Below are positions 47,161 through 57,827 of a stretch of 64,000 nt of DNA, in pieces. A program made the position numbers and the translations under genes. Below the pieces are notes generated by a model that made no database searches, was not told the DNA's origin, and worked only from the letters and a program-made list of their open reading frames with translations. Positions within the stretch are counted from its first letter, which is position 1. The number at the start of each line of letters is the position of its first letter. Source of the stretch: Rosellinia necatrix (taxonomy: Eukaryota; Ascomycota; Sordariomycetes; Xylariales; Xylariaceae); the NCBI GenBank assembly GCA_021209875.1, contig JAGYVD010000002.1, positions 4,712,001 through 4,776,000 of the forward strand, in the 5' to 3' direction.

Positions 47161-48378
47161 ATGGCCTCCGGGTTATTTTTATGGCAGTCCTTGCGACACC
47201 AACCCACCACTCTCATATCCGCAACCTACGGTGCCGACGGATCCCTACGGGAGAACGTCATCGCCGGCCCCACGCCCCCGTCCGCCTGTTTGCCCGGCGA
47301 AGGTGTTTACATCCTGTTCCGAAGCCACGCGCTCCAAATTGCGGCGCCCTGTGACTGGCGGGAATGCAACAGCACGCAAGTCTGCCGCTGCCCGGGGCAG
47401 CACGCCACCGACGCGGATGATACGACCCCCCGCACTAACGTGAGACAGGTGATGATGCCAACCTTGTCCCGGTACCGATTCCGCATGCACTTCCGCTTCC
47501 GCGAGGCCGTCGCGGAGATCCGGCGTCTTCAGCTCTGCTTCCTCGCGCGCCCGCGGGCGCTATCGCGGTCCGGTAGCGGCGGCGCGTCCCCGTCCGACGG
47601 CCTCGCGCTGTTCCACTTCGACGGCGAGCTCGCGCGCCGCGCCGAGACGCCGTGGTCCATCGCCAATGTGGGCGCCGAGGAGCGCCTCGTGAACGCCGCG
47701 CAGGACACCTGGGCCGACTTCCTCGGCCGCGGGGACCACCGCCACGGCCTCCGCCTTCACCTCCACATTCAGCCGCCTGAGGGGATCTCCACCAGACAAG
47801 CATACGACGATGACGACGACGGCGACGACGAGATGCCGGAATGGTATAGCGCCGACGAGATGTCGGAGTGGGACGATACTGACGAGATGTCGGAATGGTA
47901 TAGCGTCGACGAGATGTCGGAGTGGGACGACGCCGACACCCCCATCACCCGCATCACCGCACTAGTTACCCCCAGCAACCCCCCGGTGTGCGAGGATGGC
48001 GCCGAATCCGACTTCGACCTGATCGACGACCTGGCAGGGACCGAGTTCCCAGGACTAACGACGTCGCAGCAGGGTGCTAACGAGGGCGTAGTGCAGCAGC
48101 AACACGCGCCTCCACAGCAACGCGCGTCGCCAGCATCATCATCATCATCGCCATCGTTATCATCATACACATCGGCGACAGCGACAGCCATAAACCCGCC
48201 CGCGGGCGATGAGACCAGTCCTGCTAACGGTAATCCAGAAGGCGAGCAGGCCCAGGCGTTGCCCGAAGAAGGATCGCCACCGGCGCCGGCGACAAGCCCT
48301 CCGAACGACGCGCCCGCCGCCGACCGCCGCGCGGCTAGGCCCTTGCGGCGGCTCTTCTCCAGGTGGGGGCGCCGTTAA
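47161..48378 (+). CDS. Hypothetical protein with four-copy acidic DEMSEW repeat
   Basis: Uninterrupted 405-residue frame, GC-rich with coding-like third positions; I do not recognise the family. Residues 1-220 look globular: MASGLFLWQSLRH, PGEGVYILFRSHALQIAAPCDW, two Cys clusters (CDWREC, CRCPG), YRFRMHFRFREAVAEIRRLQLCFLARP, and LALFHFDGELARR. Residues 223-258 hold four nine-residue units of the form DEM-S/P-EW-YS/DD-x. The rest is low complexity (Ser, Pro, Gln, Ala) and ends in a strongly basic tail PLRRLFSRWGRR. No signal peptide or membrane helix. It stands alone between eL32 and a Pol III-like locus. It may be lineage-restricted; a real gene is supported by length, composition and in-frame repeat growth, not by homology. 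Confidence 0.7.
   Translation: MASGLFLWQSLRHQPTTLISATYGADGSLRENVIAGPTPPSACLPGEGVYILFRSHALQIAAPCDWRECNSTQVCRCPGQHATDADDTTPRTNVRQVMMPTLSRYRFRMHFRFREAVAEIRRLQLCFLARPRALSRSGSGGASPSDGLALFHFDGELARRAETPWSIANVGAEERLVNAAQDTWADFLGRGDHRHGLRLHLHIQPPEGISTRQAYDDDDDGDDEMPEWYSADEMSEWDDTDEMSEWYSVDEMSEWDDADTPITRITALVTPSNPPVCEDGAESDFDLIDDLAGTEFPGLTTSQQGANEGVVQQQHAPPQQRASPASSSSSPSLSSYTSATATAINPPAGDETSPANGNPEGEQAQALPEEGSPPAPATSPPNDAPAADRRAARPLRRLFSRWGRR
47827..47934 (+). repeat. Four 27-bp coding repeats (two 54-bp units)
   Basis: Units at 47827-47853, 47854-47880, 47881-47907 and 47908-47934 encode DEMPEWYSA, DEMSEWDDT, DEMSEWYSV, DEMSEWDDA. The alternation YS, DD, YS, DD shows that an older 27-bp duplication diverged and then the 54-bp pair was duplicated. 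Confidence 0.95.
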
Positions 48379-49567
48379 TCCGCGGGCCATGATGCCCCCC
48401 TGAAAGTAAAAAACGTTTTCGCCCTTCCCCTCATTCACCCCCGTCCCGCCCCCCTCCCTTCCCCCTGGCTGAACAACTTCTAGCGGGTAAGGTAGATATG
48501 CGTAAATTTTTTTTTTTTTTTCTTATCGTAAAGAGGAAGCGGCGGTAAGACAATAGAGAGGAGGGGTTAGAGGCGGGAAAGATTGTAGTGGAGATATGCC
48601 GAGGCGTAAAGATGTATGTATGAATGTATGTACTTCAAATGCCATTTTCGGCTGCGACGCTAATAGTTAGAAAAAAAAACTGTCTATCGTGACGCCTTCT
48701 AGAATTGAAATAATGTGATTGTGCACAGAGCAGTAGGTTTATGGCTATGTGGCCTCGTGTAAGGTAGAAAAAGTATGAGCCAAGGTTGGTCACACTCGTA
48801 AAGAATCGGAGAGAGTTAGGGTGTGTTCTGGAGCGATCTTCGGTGCGTTGTGTTGATTGAAAATCCAAAAAATAGGTGTATTTGCAGCTTTTTTTACTGG
48901 TTAATGGTTTTGTGAACTGTGGGTGGAGTGAACAGACCTTTATAGGCTCATGGAAAATTGGTTTATTTTACTTCTAATGGGAAATGTTAAAGAGCAATGG
49001 AAAAGTTTCTAGATTATCTAATGTAGTTGGCAAGGTCTATTCCTCAGAAGGTACTATGTACCCAAGTACTCATTAGAGGAAATATGACAAGGCAGGGCAA
49101 GTAGGTAGGCTTATAATTATCAGTAAGGCCACGATCTTCCAACAGACGTTCCCAAGCCATCGGCTCAGTGGTAAAGTAGTCGGCAGGACAAACACTTGTG
49201 TCAGAGGCAGGGCCATAGGCATTCAAGGGTTTTCCGGTCTACGGATGTTGAGTATAGCTTAAGCCGTAGATTCTTTTTTGCTATTTTTATGACCGCAGTT
49301 CGAGTTCGGCTCTTGTTGAATTTTTATTTTATTTTGCTCTTTCCCCCCTAATATAGCCTACCTACCTCCACACACTCACGAGACCAGTACTCTGGTAAAT
49401 TGAGATAATGCTAATGACAGGTATCCATCAAAGCAATTATATTCTAATCTGACTAGTCGTCCGCATTATCACCGCCCAACAAAGACACGGCTTCTTACGA
49501 GGGAGGTGGATGGTGACATCTGCGAAACTCGTTGTATAGCTCGACTCGATTCGGAAGTATTGGTAGG
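48379..49567. other. Intergenic; poly-T tract and Pol III-like elements
   Basis: 3' flanks of the hypothetical gene (plus) and karyopherin (minus). A T-run lies at about 48509-48522. At 49160-49176 and 49295-49307 are A-box-like and B-box-like words followed by T-runs (see separate entry). No protein frame supported. Confidence 0.45.
49145..49345 (+). other. Possible Pol III unit or tRNA-derived relic
   Basis: GGCTCAGTGGTAAAGT (49160-49175) resembles a tRNA A box; AGTTCGAGTTC (49297-49307) resembles a B box; T-runs (TTTTTATTTTATTTTG) begin at 49320. The flanks CAACAGA (49139-49145) and TCTTGTTG (49311-49318) are nearly complementary. Spacing of about 120 nt between boxes is too long for an ordinary tRNA unless it has an intron; no cloverleaf could be drawn. 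Confidence 0.25.
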
Positions 49568-52500
49568 TCAAGACGCGTAAGCGAAATTAGACCCTCTACA
49601 AGCCAGCCAGAAGTCTCGTACAACTTGGTTTGTTGCCCTGCCTCCGCGAAGGCTAACAAGCTTCTTCACAAATAGAGCCTTCTCCTGAGGAGATACCTTA
49701 TCGCTTGGAAAGCTAGGATCGTTCAATGCCGCCTCAAGCCATTTTGAGGCATGAACATGCTGGACAATCAGCTTTTTGAGGGGGTCACTAAGCTTATCGA
49801 GGTCACTGCGTGCGGCTCTGCCTCCAATGTTTTGCACCAAGGACTGGGACAGCCGGGGCCCGAAGTGCGACATCGCATCATTCAAGACGATCTGGGCGTT
49901 CGGGTCATCCGATTTTGCCGTCACAAACGTGGTCTGTACTTGTGGTCAGATGTTGCCCGGTCCAGTGATTGAAGCCCAACTTACCCAAAAGTCTGCCGCT
50001 GCTGCTTTCGGCAACGGCTCATTTCCATCGATGAGTTTCATGGCAAAAGTGAAAAGGAATTCAAGCACGTTCGAGCCTTGAGATATGAGTACTTCTGGCC
50101 GTCTCGAAAGAACCCTCTGAGAGAATTCGATTCCATATTGAGATAGTTCCGGGTCTGCCTCCGGACCTATGTTGCGATAAGCTTGGGATTTGAATGGTGG
50201 GGTTGAGGTGACTTACCCGGGAGTTGGTGGAGAAGGTTGAAGACCCATGGCAGTAGCGTTCTAAGAGTCGGGACTGCATGCTGTTTGAATCTTCCGGAGT
50301 TGAGCGAGCTGGCAAATGTGCTAGCTGTATTCACCACTGTGGCAATACGGCTTTGCCAATTGCTAACGATAAGTTCGATCACCATTTGTGGGGGGAAGAC
50401 GAAAGGCCCTGGATCAGTTTCTGAGAATCCAGCGCGTAGTATTGTGCAAATGGCATCCACGACCTCTGCATTGTTGGAAAATAAGTTTTTGAGTTGAACA
50501 AGAATTCCCTAGCTTCATGTTAGTTAACCAGTACCTAGTGCGCAGCGGCAACAATATAGTATCTCGATCATCTCGTCGCTTAGATAGAAAGTATAATCGA
50601 GACTAGATACGTGCATGCTAGTAATTATCGAAACAATGAAAGACATGCTTACAATGATATCCCTATGAATTCGTTCAAGGTCTTGGCTAACGATATCTTG
50701 AGGAGGTTCATCGTCGGAATCCAGGTCCACAGGAGCCTGGAGTCCTCTAGCTACGCTACAGAGACATCGGAGTGCTCTGATGGCCAGCTGTAGCGCTACT
50801 TCGTGCGCTAATACAGGCGATGTCGGACGCTGAGATATGTCGAAAGCCCGGAAAACCATCTAGGCTCGGTAAGCTTTTGCCATTGAGAATCATCTTGTTT
50901 GACTAGCGAGAGGATACTGACTGGGTCATTGTGATCAACTAAGGTGTTGTCCTGTGCGGATCTAAGCTGTAAACAGGCATTTACATCTATACCAACTAAC
51001 GTCAATAGTCTCTGGGCCGTATTTATTTTATGTTCCTCGCCGGGAAGCGATTGTAAGATGGCGGCGATCGCGCCGATAACTCTCTCTTCAGCTAGCGAGT
51101 CCAAGTCTCGATTGTTCCGTAGGGCGCTATACTGTTCTAGAAACGCGTCGATTTCTGATGTCAATAATCTCCGGCAGGATGAGCACAAGGTGAAAATAGA
51201 CTTGGAAGAAGGGAGTGTTAGATGACGATCGCCTACCGCGCTGAACAGAAGGTTTAAAGCGGCCGGGAGGTATTCTTCATGGCGCACAAAGTATTCTGAA
51301 TAGCGCTCGATAAGATAAAGACACGTTTGCCTAGCTCGAACTGGTATGACTATCTGCCCTTGGCGTAAAAGATCGAATAGCGAAGAGCCAAACACCTTTG
51401 TAAGGGCGCCATCATATGAGTTCCCTTCCGAAACACAATCCGACAGGGCACCTAAACAAAAGCAGGCAGCTTCGAGCTCAGCCCAAGAGGAAGTCGCTAA
51501 GGCTGTCAATATGAGATCTACGAATAGTGAAATCAGAGGTAGGCCAGAGATTGTGTAGACAGCCTGAAGAAAGTCGGCAACATCTTTTCGTGCATCTCCG
51601 AAACCGGCCTTGTCTGCTGAATCCCAGGAATTATAGGTGTCCAGAGGTGGGAACTGGATTTTCTGCCAGCTATAAGAAACTACCTGCATTACTTGTGATA
51701 GAGGCGTTTTGTCCCATGGTCTACTATCATCGGTCGACTCAGAGTAAACGGTGTCTACTAAGTTTTCGACAAATGCTGACCAGAATTCTAGAGCAGGTAC
51801 AAATATCTTGTCCTCTGCGGCTGGGTGACCTTGCGCTGTCAGTAGACCGGCCAGGCCGGCTAGGAATCCTTGGGCTCTTGTGTCCGAGGTGTCCATCATC
51901 TCGACCATCTGGGCATCGCCGAACGCCAGCATGAACAAGCCGAATTGAACCGCATCGAAATCGAAGTCGCCTCCAACAAGGTCCCCATATCGCTGACGTG
52001 CCCATTGACTCTCAAAGAGGACGTAAAGGGAATCAATGTGATGGCGGGTAAAAAATTGCTGCCAGTTACTGAGCGTGTCGGTTAACAATTCAACAGTGCT
52101 CTCGTAAAGCTCTTCGATCAACAAACAATTGATCATAGGTGGCACCAAAGCCTGAAGCATTTGGATCAGAGGTTGTTTTGGTGTACGTTGGGCGTACAAA
52201 AACCAGGCTTGCAGGCAGTTTATTGCCTCCCTCTGACAATGGATGTTAGGAACCCCATTCGTAGGCATCAGAGCGCTAGCCATTAAAGCTGCGACGTCAT
52301 TCGCATTGTCAAGGACCCGCTCATGAAGGCCAATATATTTGACGGCTTTGGTGTCCACCTTTTCGGTTTCTTCGGCCAAGGCCGCGGCAAACCAACTTGC
52401 GGCTAAAAACTTCTGCGAGTCTAACTCCCGAAAAATTTGCTCTAGGGGTACCGAGTCTCTAGTCTCTTCGATCGGGATGGCGGCGTTGCGGTCTAGGGAG

Positions 52501-53087
52501 TAAAGGAGATGGCGGATGCATTTAGACCAGGTATGGGAGTAGTGGATGTAATAAGCTACCAGTGCGGAGCAGAGCTTCCTGACCACAATTGGGCCCGATC
52601 CGTCACCAAGTGAGTTGACGAGCCAAGTGATAAGGCTTTGAAGCACGGAGAGGGCGTCATCATCGGTGAGTCTATGGGAACAACATCAGCGAGGGTTTGG
52701 GGAAAGGCTCATAGTTCGTACCTTTCGGTATTCAGCTTTACAATAATTGTCAATGCGCCGATGAACTTGATATTATCGCCAGGCCGAGCTAGCAGGCTTT
52801 GAGCCAGCTGCCACCCTTGCGGCGACTTTTGAAGGCGCTGGATGGCCTCCTGGATCTGAGATATTGTCTCTGGGGGGTTCGGCTTGTAAAGCTCATTGAT
52901 CAACTGGCGGTGGTTAGGTCTTGGTCTAGCAATAGGATGCAGCTGTAGATCGTTGTCACTAGTGAGGATGCCACAGGCCAAGGTCCCAACCCCATCCATT
53001 CAACGCCAATATGGGGAGGGGAAGTAACAACTCGCTTACATGCTCGACCTCGGGCAAGGTGGTAGGAACAGGTATGTTGTTTTCCAT
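49568..53087 (-). CDS. Importin-beta family karyopherin (Kap122/importin-13-like)
   Basis: Nuclear transport receptor built of HEAT repeats. Eight exons (53087-53040, 52903-52722, 52671-50829, 50787-50653, 50508-50217, 50166-49985, 49933-49568 with the large one central; seven blocks in all) give 1015 residues. N-terminus MENNIPVPTTLPEVEHLINELYKP, then WQLAQSLLARPGDNIKFIGALTIIVKLN, the Ran-binding importin-N type region, and VVRKLCSALVAYYIHY. Later: WFSGLSTYLS joined to LAIRALRCLCSVARGLQAP, then NAEVVDAICTILRAGFSETDPGPFVFPP, a stretch typical of this subfamily, and a C-terminal VVRDFWLACRGSNFAYAS. Joining 50829 to 50787 requires a 41-nt intron (GTCCGA...CTACAG), unusually short; phases match on both sides. 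Choice between Kap122/Pdr6 and Mtr10 is tentative, the former preferred by the N-terminal pattern. Confidence 0.82.
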
Positions 53088-53289
53088 ACTGTCCTGTGTT
53101 GTCCATAGCGGAAAAGGGAAGGCGTGCCAAGCTTGGCAAATGACCGTAGGAGCGGGATGTGAGGCGGATCTCAACACGAGTCGCTCATGCAGTAGATGGC
53201 GCAACAAAGATGCGGCGACGTTCAATGCAACATAAATCTAGACAGGCTAGACTGGATTGCACGGGAAGACGCCGGATTGGTGGTGGCAA

Positions 53290-53344
53290 CGGGGGCGGGG
53301 ACGGAGATGGGAATGGGGATGGCAACGGGGACGGGAATGAGGGT
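53290..53344. repeat. G-rich imperfect hexamer repeat
   Basis: Plus strand shows GGGGGC, GGGGAC, GGAGAT, GGGAAT, GGGGAT, GGCAAC, GGGGAC, GGGAAT in succession, 200 bp upstream of the karyopherin start codon. Four or more G-runs within 40 nt give quadruplex potential. Confidence 0.8.
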
Positions 53345-54188
53345 ATAGAGACACCTGGGAGGGTTGAGGTAGCGAAGAATTGGCAGGAACGGATGTCGAC
53401 GAAGCCAGCGAGTCGTCTGCCCAGGCGCCCAGGAGAGGCACCCGAAAGTAAGCTGGGCCAGATGCTCCCACGTTCCCCGTGAAACGACGGCAGGGTCCCT
53501 CGCCGCTATCGTGACCGGAGGTGTGCGGCACCCTAGATAGGCTTAGGTAGGTACGTAAAGTATTAAAAATCGACACTGGGGAGGTACTATATTCCGTATC
53601 ATTCTGTTTCACGAGATGCACCCGACTGGCTTGTTTCGTTGAAAGATGAGTCGAATAGGTTGAGAATCCCCCCACACCCCACTATTGACCGTGAAAAGCC
53701 CAAATATGGTTGGCGGGGCAAGAGCGTGCACAAGAAAGTGCCGCCCAAGTTGCCAATAGAGGTACTTCAACACTATCTTGGAGCTAGTTTCTTCTGTATA
53801 CCCAATCACTGGCCCCAAACCTATCCGTTACTAGAAAAGTACCTCCCCGATGTGGTAGCTCTACGTACCTACCGACGGAAGAGCACCACCTAGATAGGTA
53901 GTGCCCACCTGGGACGTACCTAGGTAGGTAGTGCATACCCAAATGGAGGGGTGGCACAATCAATCAACCCTGGCCCCCAAGCACCAAGGATGCGGAGCAG
54001 ACAAATATCGAACATCACAGCTTCCAACTCTTCACCCACATACCTCTTTGAGTCCCAGTTTTGCCCTCTTCGTCCCCTCATACACCATTCCGAACTGGGC
54101 TGGGGTCACGACGTCCTGGACGGATCATTTCTACTCGGTGCGACCGTATATCTATCTATCAGACACTAGTTACTAGGTATTAGTTAGT

Positions 54189-54225
54189 TGGTTCTGGCTT
54201 GGTTCTGGCTTGGTTCTGGCTTCGT
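54189..54225. repeat. 11-bp repeat, three copies
   Basis: Unit ggttctggctt occurs three times in tandem upstream of the aminopeptidase P gene. Confidence 0.9.
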
Positions 54226-54667
54226 CCCATCATCTCCCGAAGCCGGCGCCAACCGTCTGATACTTAAACTCACTAGTCCAGATACTTACTACTGGGTAGT
54301 ATATACCTACATACCTGCATACCTACCTACCTACCCTCCTACCTATTGCCTCCATCTACTACTATCCAAGTACGTAACTCAACTAGGTAGGTGGTTGTGT
54401 TTACACCCTCTCTCCATACTCCCCTTCATACCCTCCATCCATAGGTATATCTCTATATTCTCTAGAGTCACCCCCTCGGCCTCCCCGTCATAGCCGATGC
54501 GGATCCCCTCCAGCCTTACTCATTCGCGCGTGACTCCGTGGATAACCTGCCGCTTAAACCCTCTCATCTCAAAGCCGTCGTGCCTTTCTTTCCCCCCATA
54601 TCTTCCTGGTTATCCAAGAATAGGACAACGCTCAACCATTCGTTTTCGAAGCACCATTCATCTCGAT

Positions 54668-56709
54668 ATGGAGAAAGTCGACACCGCCAATCGCCTTGCA
54701 GAGCTTCGCAAGTTGATGAAAGAGCGAAAACTTGATGTGTATAGTAGGCTAGCCAACATTATCTGATCTCTCTGGCGCCTAGTTCCCTGGCAGCTAACTC
54801 GTTTGCTGTCAAGTCGTTCCTTCCGAGGACAGTCATTCCTCTGAATACATCGCCCCATGTGATGCTCGCCGTTCTTTCATCTCCGGATTCACCGGTTCTG
54901 CAGGCTGTGCTGTCATCACTCACGACAAGGCCGCTCTAGCTACTGATGGCCGCTACTTCAATCAAGCCGCCAAACAGCTTGACGACAACTGGCTACTGCT
55001 CAAACAGGGCATTCAGGATGTGCCTACCTGGCAGGAGTGGTCCGCAGAACAGGCCGAAGGCGGCAAAGCCGTCGCTGTTGACCCGACCCTGCTCACCAGT
55101 GGCACCGCTAAAAAATTGTCGGAGAAAATTCAGAAGAGCGGAGGCAAGGAACTGGAAGCCGTTGCCGAGAACTTAGTCGACCTCGTTTGGGGCTCAGACA
55201 AACCTTCTAGGCCAAATGAGCCGGTCATTCTCCTTGATGAAAAGTATGCGGGCAAAGACGTGACTACGAAATTGGAGGAGCTGCGTAAGGAATTGGAGAA
55301 AAAGAAATCACTGGGGTTTGTCGTCTCCATGCTTGATGAAATCGCCTGGCTCTTCAACCTCAGAGGGAACGATATCCCTTATAATCCGGTATTCTTCTCA
55401 TATGCCGTTATCACTCCAGAGGAAGCAACTCTATATATCGACTGTTCGAAATTAAGTTCGGAATGCCAGGCTTTTCTCGAAAAGAACAAGGTTGCTATCA
55501 AACCGTACCAAGACATCTTCTCGGATGCCACCGCGCTCAGTAAGGCGGCCGAAGCTAATAAGGCTATCGCCAGCGACAATAAGAAGTTCTTGATATCTAA
55601 CAAGGCGTCCTGGGCTCTGAAACGCGCTTTGGGTGGAGATGACTTCGTCGAGGAGGCTAGGAGTCCCCTTGCTGATGCTAAAGCAATAAAGAACGAGACT
55701 GAATTGGAGGGTATGAGAGCCTGCCATGTCAGGGATGGTGCTGCTTTGATCGAATATTTCGCCTGGCTTGAGGACCAATTGGTTGCTAAGGGTGCAACTA
55801 TTGATGAAGTTGAAGCGGCTGACAAACTAGAGGCCTACCGTGCTAAACATAAAAACTTCGTCGGGCTTTCATTCGATACAATCTCCTCCACTGGCCCAAA
55901 GTAGGTGCCCCCACGCCAACAAATGCGGCTATACTAGGGGTTTACTGATCGATTTCTACGCAGTGCTGCCGTGATTCATTACAAGCCGGAGATAGGAAAC
56001 TGCTCGATCATCGATCCTGCCGCCATCTACCTATGCGACTCCGGAGCGCAATATTTGGATGGAACTACGGACACGACTCGAACATTACACTTCGGGACAC
56101 CCACAGAACGGGAAATTGAGGCATACACTCTCGTGCTAAAGGGGAATATTGCTCTCGACGTGATTGTATTTCCAAAAGGCACAACAGGTTTTGCCATAGA
56201 TTGCATGGCGCGCCAATTCTTATGGGTAAGGATTTTTTTTTTTCTCGCGTCGCGAGAGTTCCTTAATTAACGCCCTGTTATAGAAAGAGGGCTTGGATTA
56301 CCGACACGGGACGGGTCACGGTGTTGGTTCATTTCTCAACGTTCACGAAGGGCCTATCGGCATTGGCACAAGGATACAATTTTCCGAAGTTCCACTAGCG
56401 CCTGGAAACGTTATATCTAATGAACCAGGCTTCTACGAGGACGGCTCCTTTGGTATCCGGATAGAGAACATCATCATGGTTAAGGAAGTGAAGACGAAGC
56501 ACAGTTTTGGCGATAAACCGTTCTTGGGCTTCGAGCACGTCACTATGGTGCCATACTGCCGAAAGCTAATTGACCCGAACCTCCTGACGGCAGCTGAAAA
56601 GCAATGGCTCAACGAATATAACACAGACATATTCGAGAAGACGAAGGGGTACTTCGAGAACGATGAACTGACCTTGGCCTGGCTCAAGAAGGAGACACAG
56701 CCATTTTGA
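54668..56709 (+). CDS. ampp: Xaa-Pro aminopeptidase P (AMPP), M24B metallopeptidase
   Basis: Cleaves the N-terminal residue before proline; cytosolic dimanganese enzyme. Exons 54668-54743, 54814-55900, 55964-56225 and 56284-56709 give 616 residues, the family size (about 614). Creatinase-like N-domain: [25 protein letters not shown] joined to [20 protein letters not shown], then [15 protein letters not shown]. Catalytic pita-bread domain: [18 protein letters not shown] with two Asp metal ligands, [17 protein letters not shown] with the ligand and catalytic His residues, [17 protein letters not shown] with two Glu ligands. All are intact. An in-frame ATG at 54497 would add 57 residues rich in Ser/Arg/Pro; the internal start is favoured by family alignment. 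Divergent from the karyopherin. Confidence 0.95.
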
Positions 56710-56804
56710 ACAGTCTAGCTATTGGTCTCAAAGCGGAGTATATACATATAGAGTAGGCAAATGCTACGAAATATAGATACATATTCCATGGCGTATGTTT
56801 GTAC

Positions 56805-57575
56805 CTAGAACTGCATGAATGCAGACAGAGCAAAAAATAATCCGAATGAGAGCTTGAATGCCGGGTCCTTTTCCAGGGCTGCCAGTACCCGCGACTTGCC
56901 CAACCGTTGCTTCAAGCGTAGCTGATCTACTATGTCTATGCCGTATCTCGCCGCGACCTATGAAATTTTATTTTAGTATCGAGTCTGATCGCTTCCCGCG
57001 ATTATTAACGCCCATGGCCATCGGATCCCCTGGCTGGCCTTGGCCCACTAGATGGGAATCGTCGTACGTAGAACACTGGACAGAAAGGGAGGAGAGGAAG
57101 CCAGCCAGCGACAGAGGGTAAAAAGAACAACGTAAAATAAAACCCGAAGGAAAACCCATACCTGTAAAACGACAACGGAGACGCCGAAGAGCAGCACGAG
57201 CGTGCGCGAGAAGACGCTGATGAGGAGGCCCGACAGGAAGCCCGTGACGCTGCCGCCCGAGAGCTGTCTCATCAGGTCCGGGTCAAGGGCCCCCTTCTTC
57301 TTCTTCTTCTTCTTCTCCTCTTCCTCCTCCCACCGCCGCGGCGGCGCGTTCGAGAAGGCGGACGACGACGATGATGTGGAGTAGCGAGACGTAGGTGAGG
57401 GCGGGCTGTCGAAGCGGACGCGCGGCGACGACCGCAGGGCTACGCCCGCGCCTATCGAGAGCCCGAGACAGCTCCCTAGCACGACGCCCCTGCCGCTACC
57501 GCCACCGCCGCCGCCGCCGCCGTTGCGCCGAGGCCGCAGGAGGAGGCGGGTTGCTTGCGCGAGACGGGTGGACAT
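56805..57575 (-). CDS. FUN14 domain protein
   Basis: Small integral membrane protein of the FUN14 family, whose animal member FUNDC1 is an outer mitochondrial membrane mitophagy receptor. Exons 57575-57162 and 56957-56805 give 188 residues. N-terminus is Arg-rich then poly-Gly (residues 20-28), with LGSCLGLSIGAGVAL as a first hydrophobic segment. A run of five Glu then seven Lys (about residues 83-94) follows. The FUN14 core has SGGSVTGFLSGLLISVFSRTLVLLFGVSVVVLQ joined to VAARYGIDIVDQLRLKQRLG, then KDPAFKLSFGLFFALSAFMQF. The gene ends only 95 bp from the aminopeptidase P stop (convergent). A receptor role in this organism is inference; no clear LC3-interacting motif is seen in the tail. Confidence 0.82.
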
Positions 57576-57596
57576 CCTTGTTTCTATCTTTTTACT

Positions 57597-57629
<33 letters not shown>
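57597..57629. repeat. (TC)n microsatellite in the FUN14 5' UTR
   Basis: About 15 CT dinucleotides starting 22 bp upstream of the FUN14 start codon, read as (GA)n in the mRNA. Confidence 0.95.
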
Positions 57630-57632
<3 letters not shown>

Positions 57633-57802
57633 TCGTAAATTGTCCGATGGAATAAGGTGTCTTGAGTGAGATTACGAGGAAGGTGGGATGAAGTAAAACC
57701 AGCTGGCAGGTATAGCACTTGGTATCTTGTCTCAGCCACGGTATGCGCTATGTTATGCAGAGAGCGGTGTGCGTTTGGGGAATGGGTGGTTGATGGTTGA
57801 TG

Positions 57803-57827
57803 AATGGATGGATGGATGGATGGATGG
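57803..57827. repeat. (GATG)n microsatellite
   Basis: About six tandem GATG units in the intergenic gap upstream of FUN14. Confidence 0.9.

Larger units (their letters stand above)
53088..54667. other. Divergent intergenic region, 1.6 kb, several repeats
   Basis: Between the karyopherin (minus) and aminopeptidase P (plus). Contains a G-rich hexamer-type repeat (53290-53344), TAGGTA/CCTAGG words at 53535-53560, 53890-53930 and 54295-54395, and three copies of ggttctggctt (54189-54225). Some open frames occur but none has a recognisable domain; one in-frame ATG at 54497 could extend aminopeptidase P. Confidence 0.55.

Noticed and set aside
49568..53087. Karyopherin as a pseudogene because of the frame break at about 50810
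   Set aside because: All other exons are intact and a phase-consistent GT-AG segment repairs the break; kept as a gene with a flagged junction.
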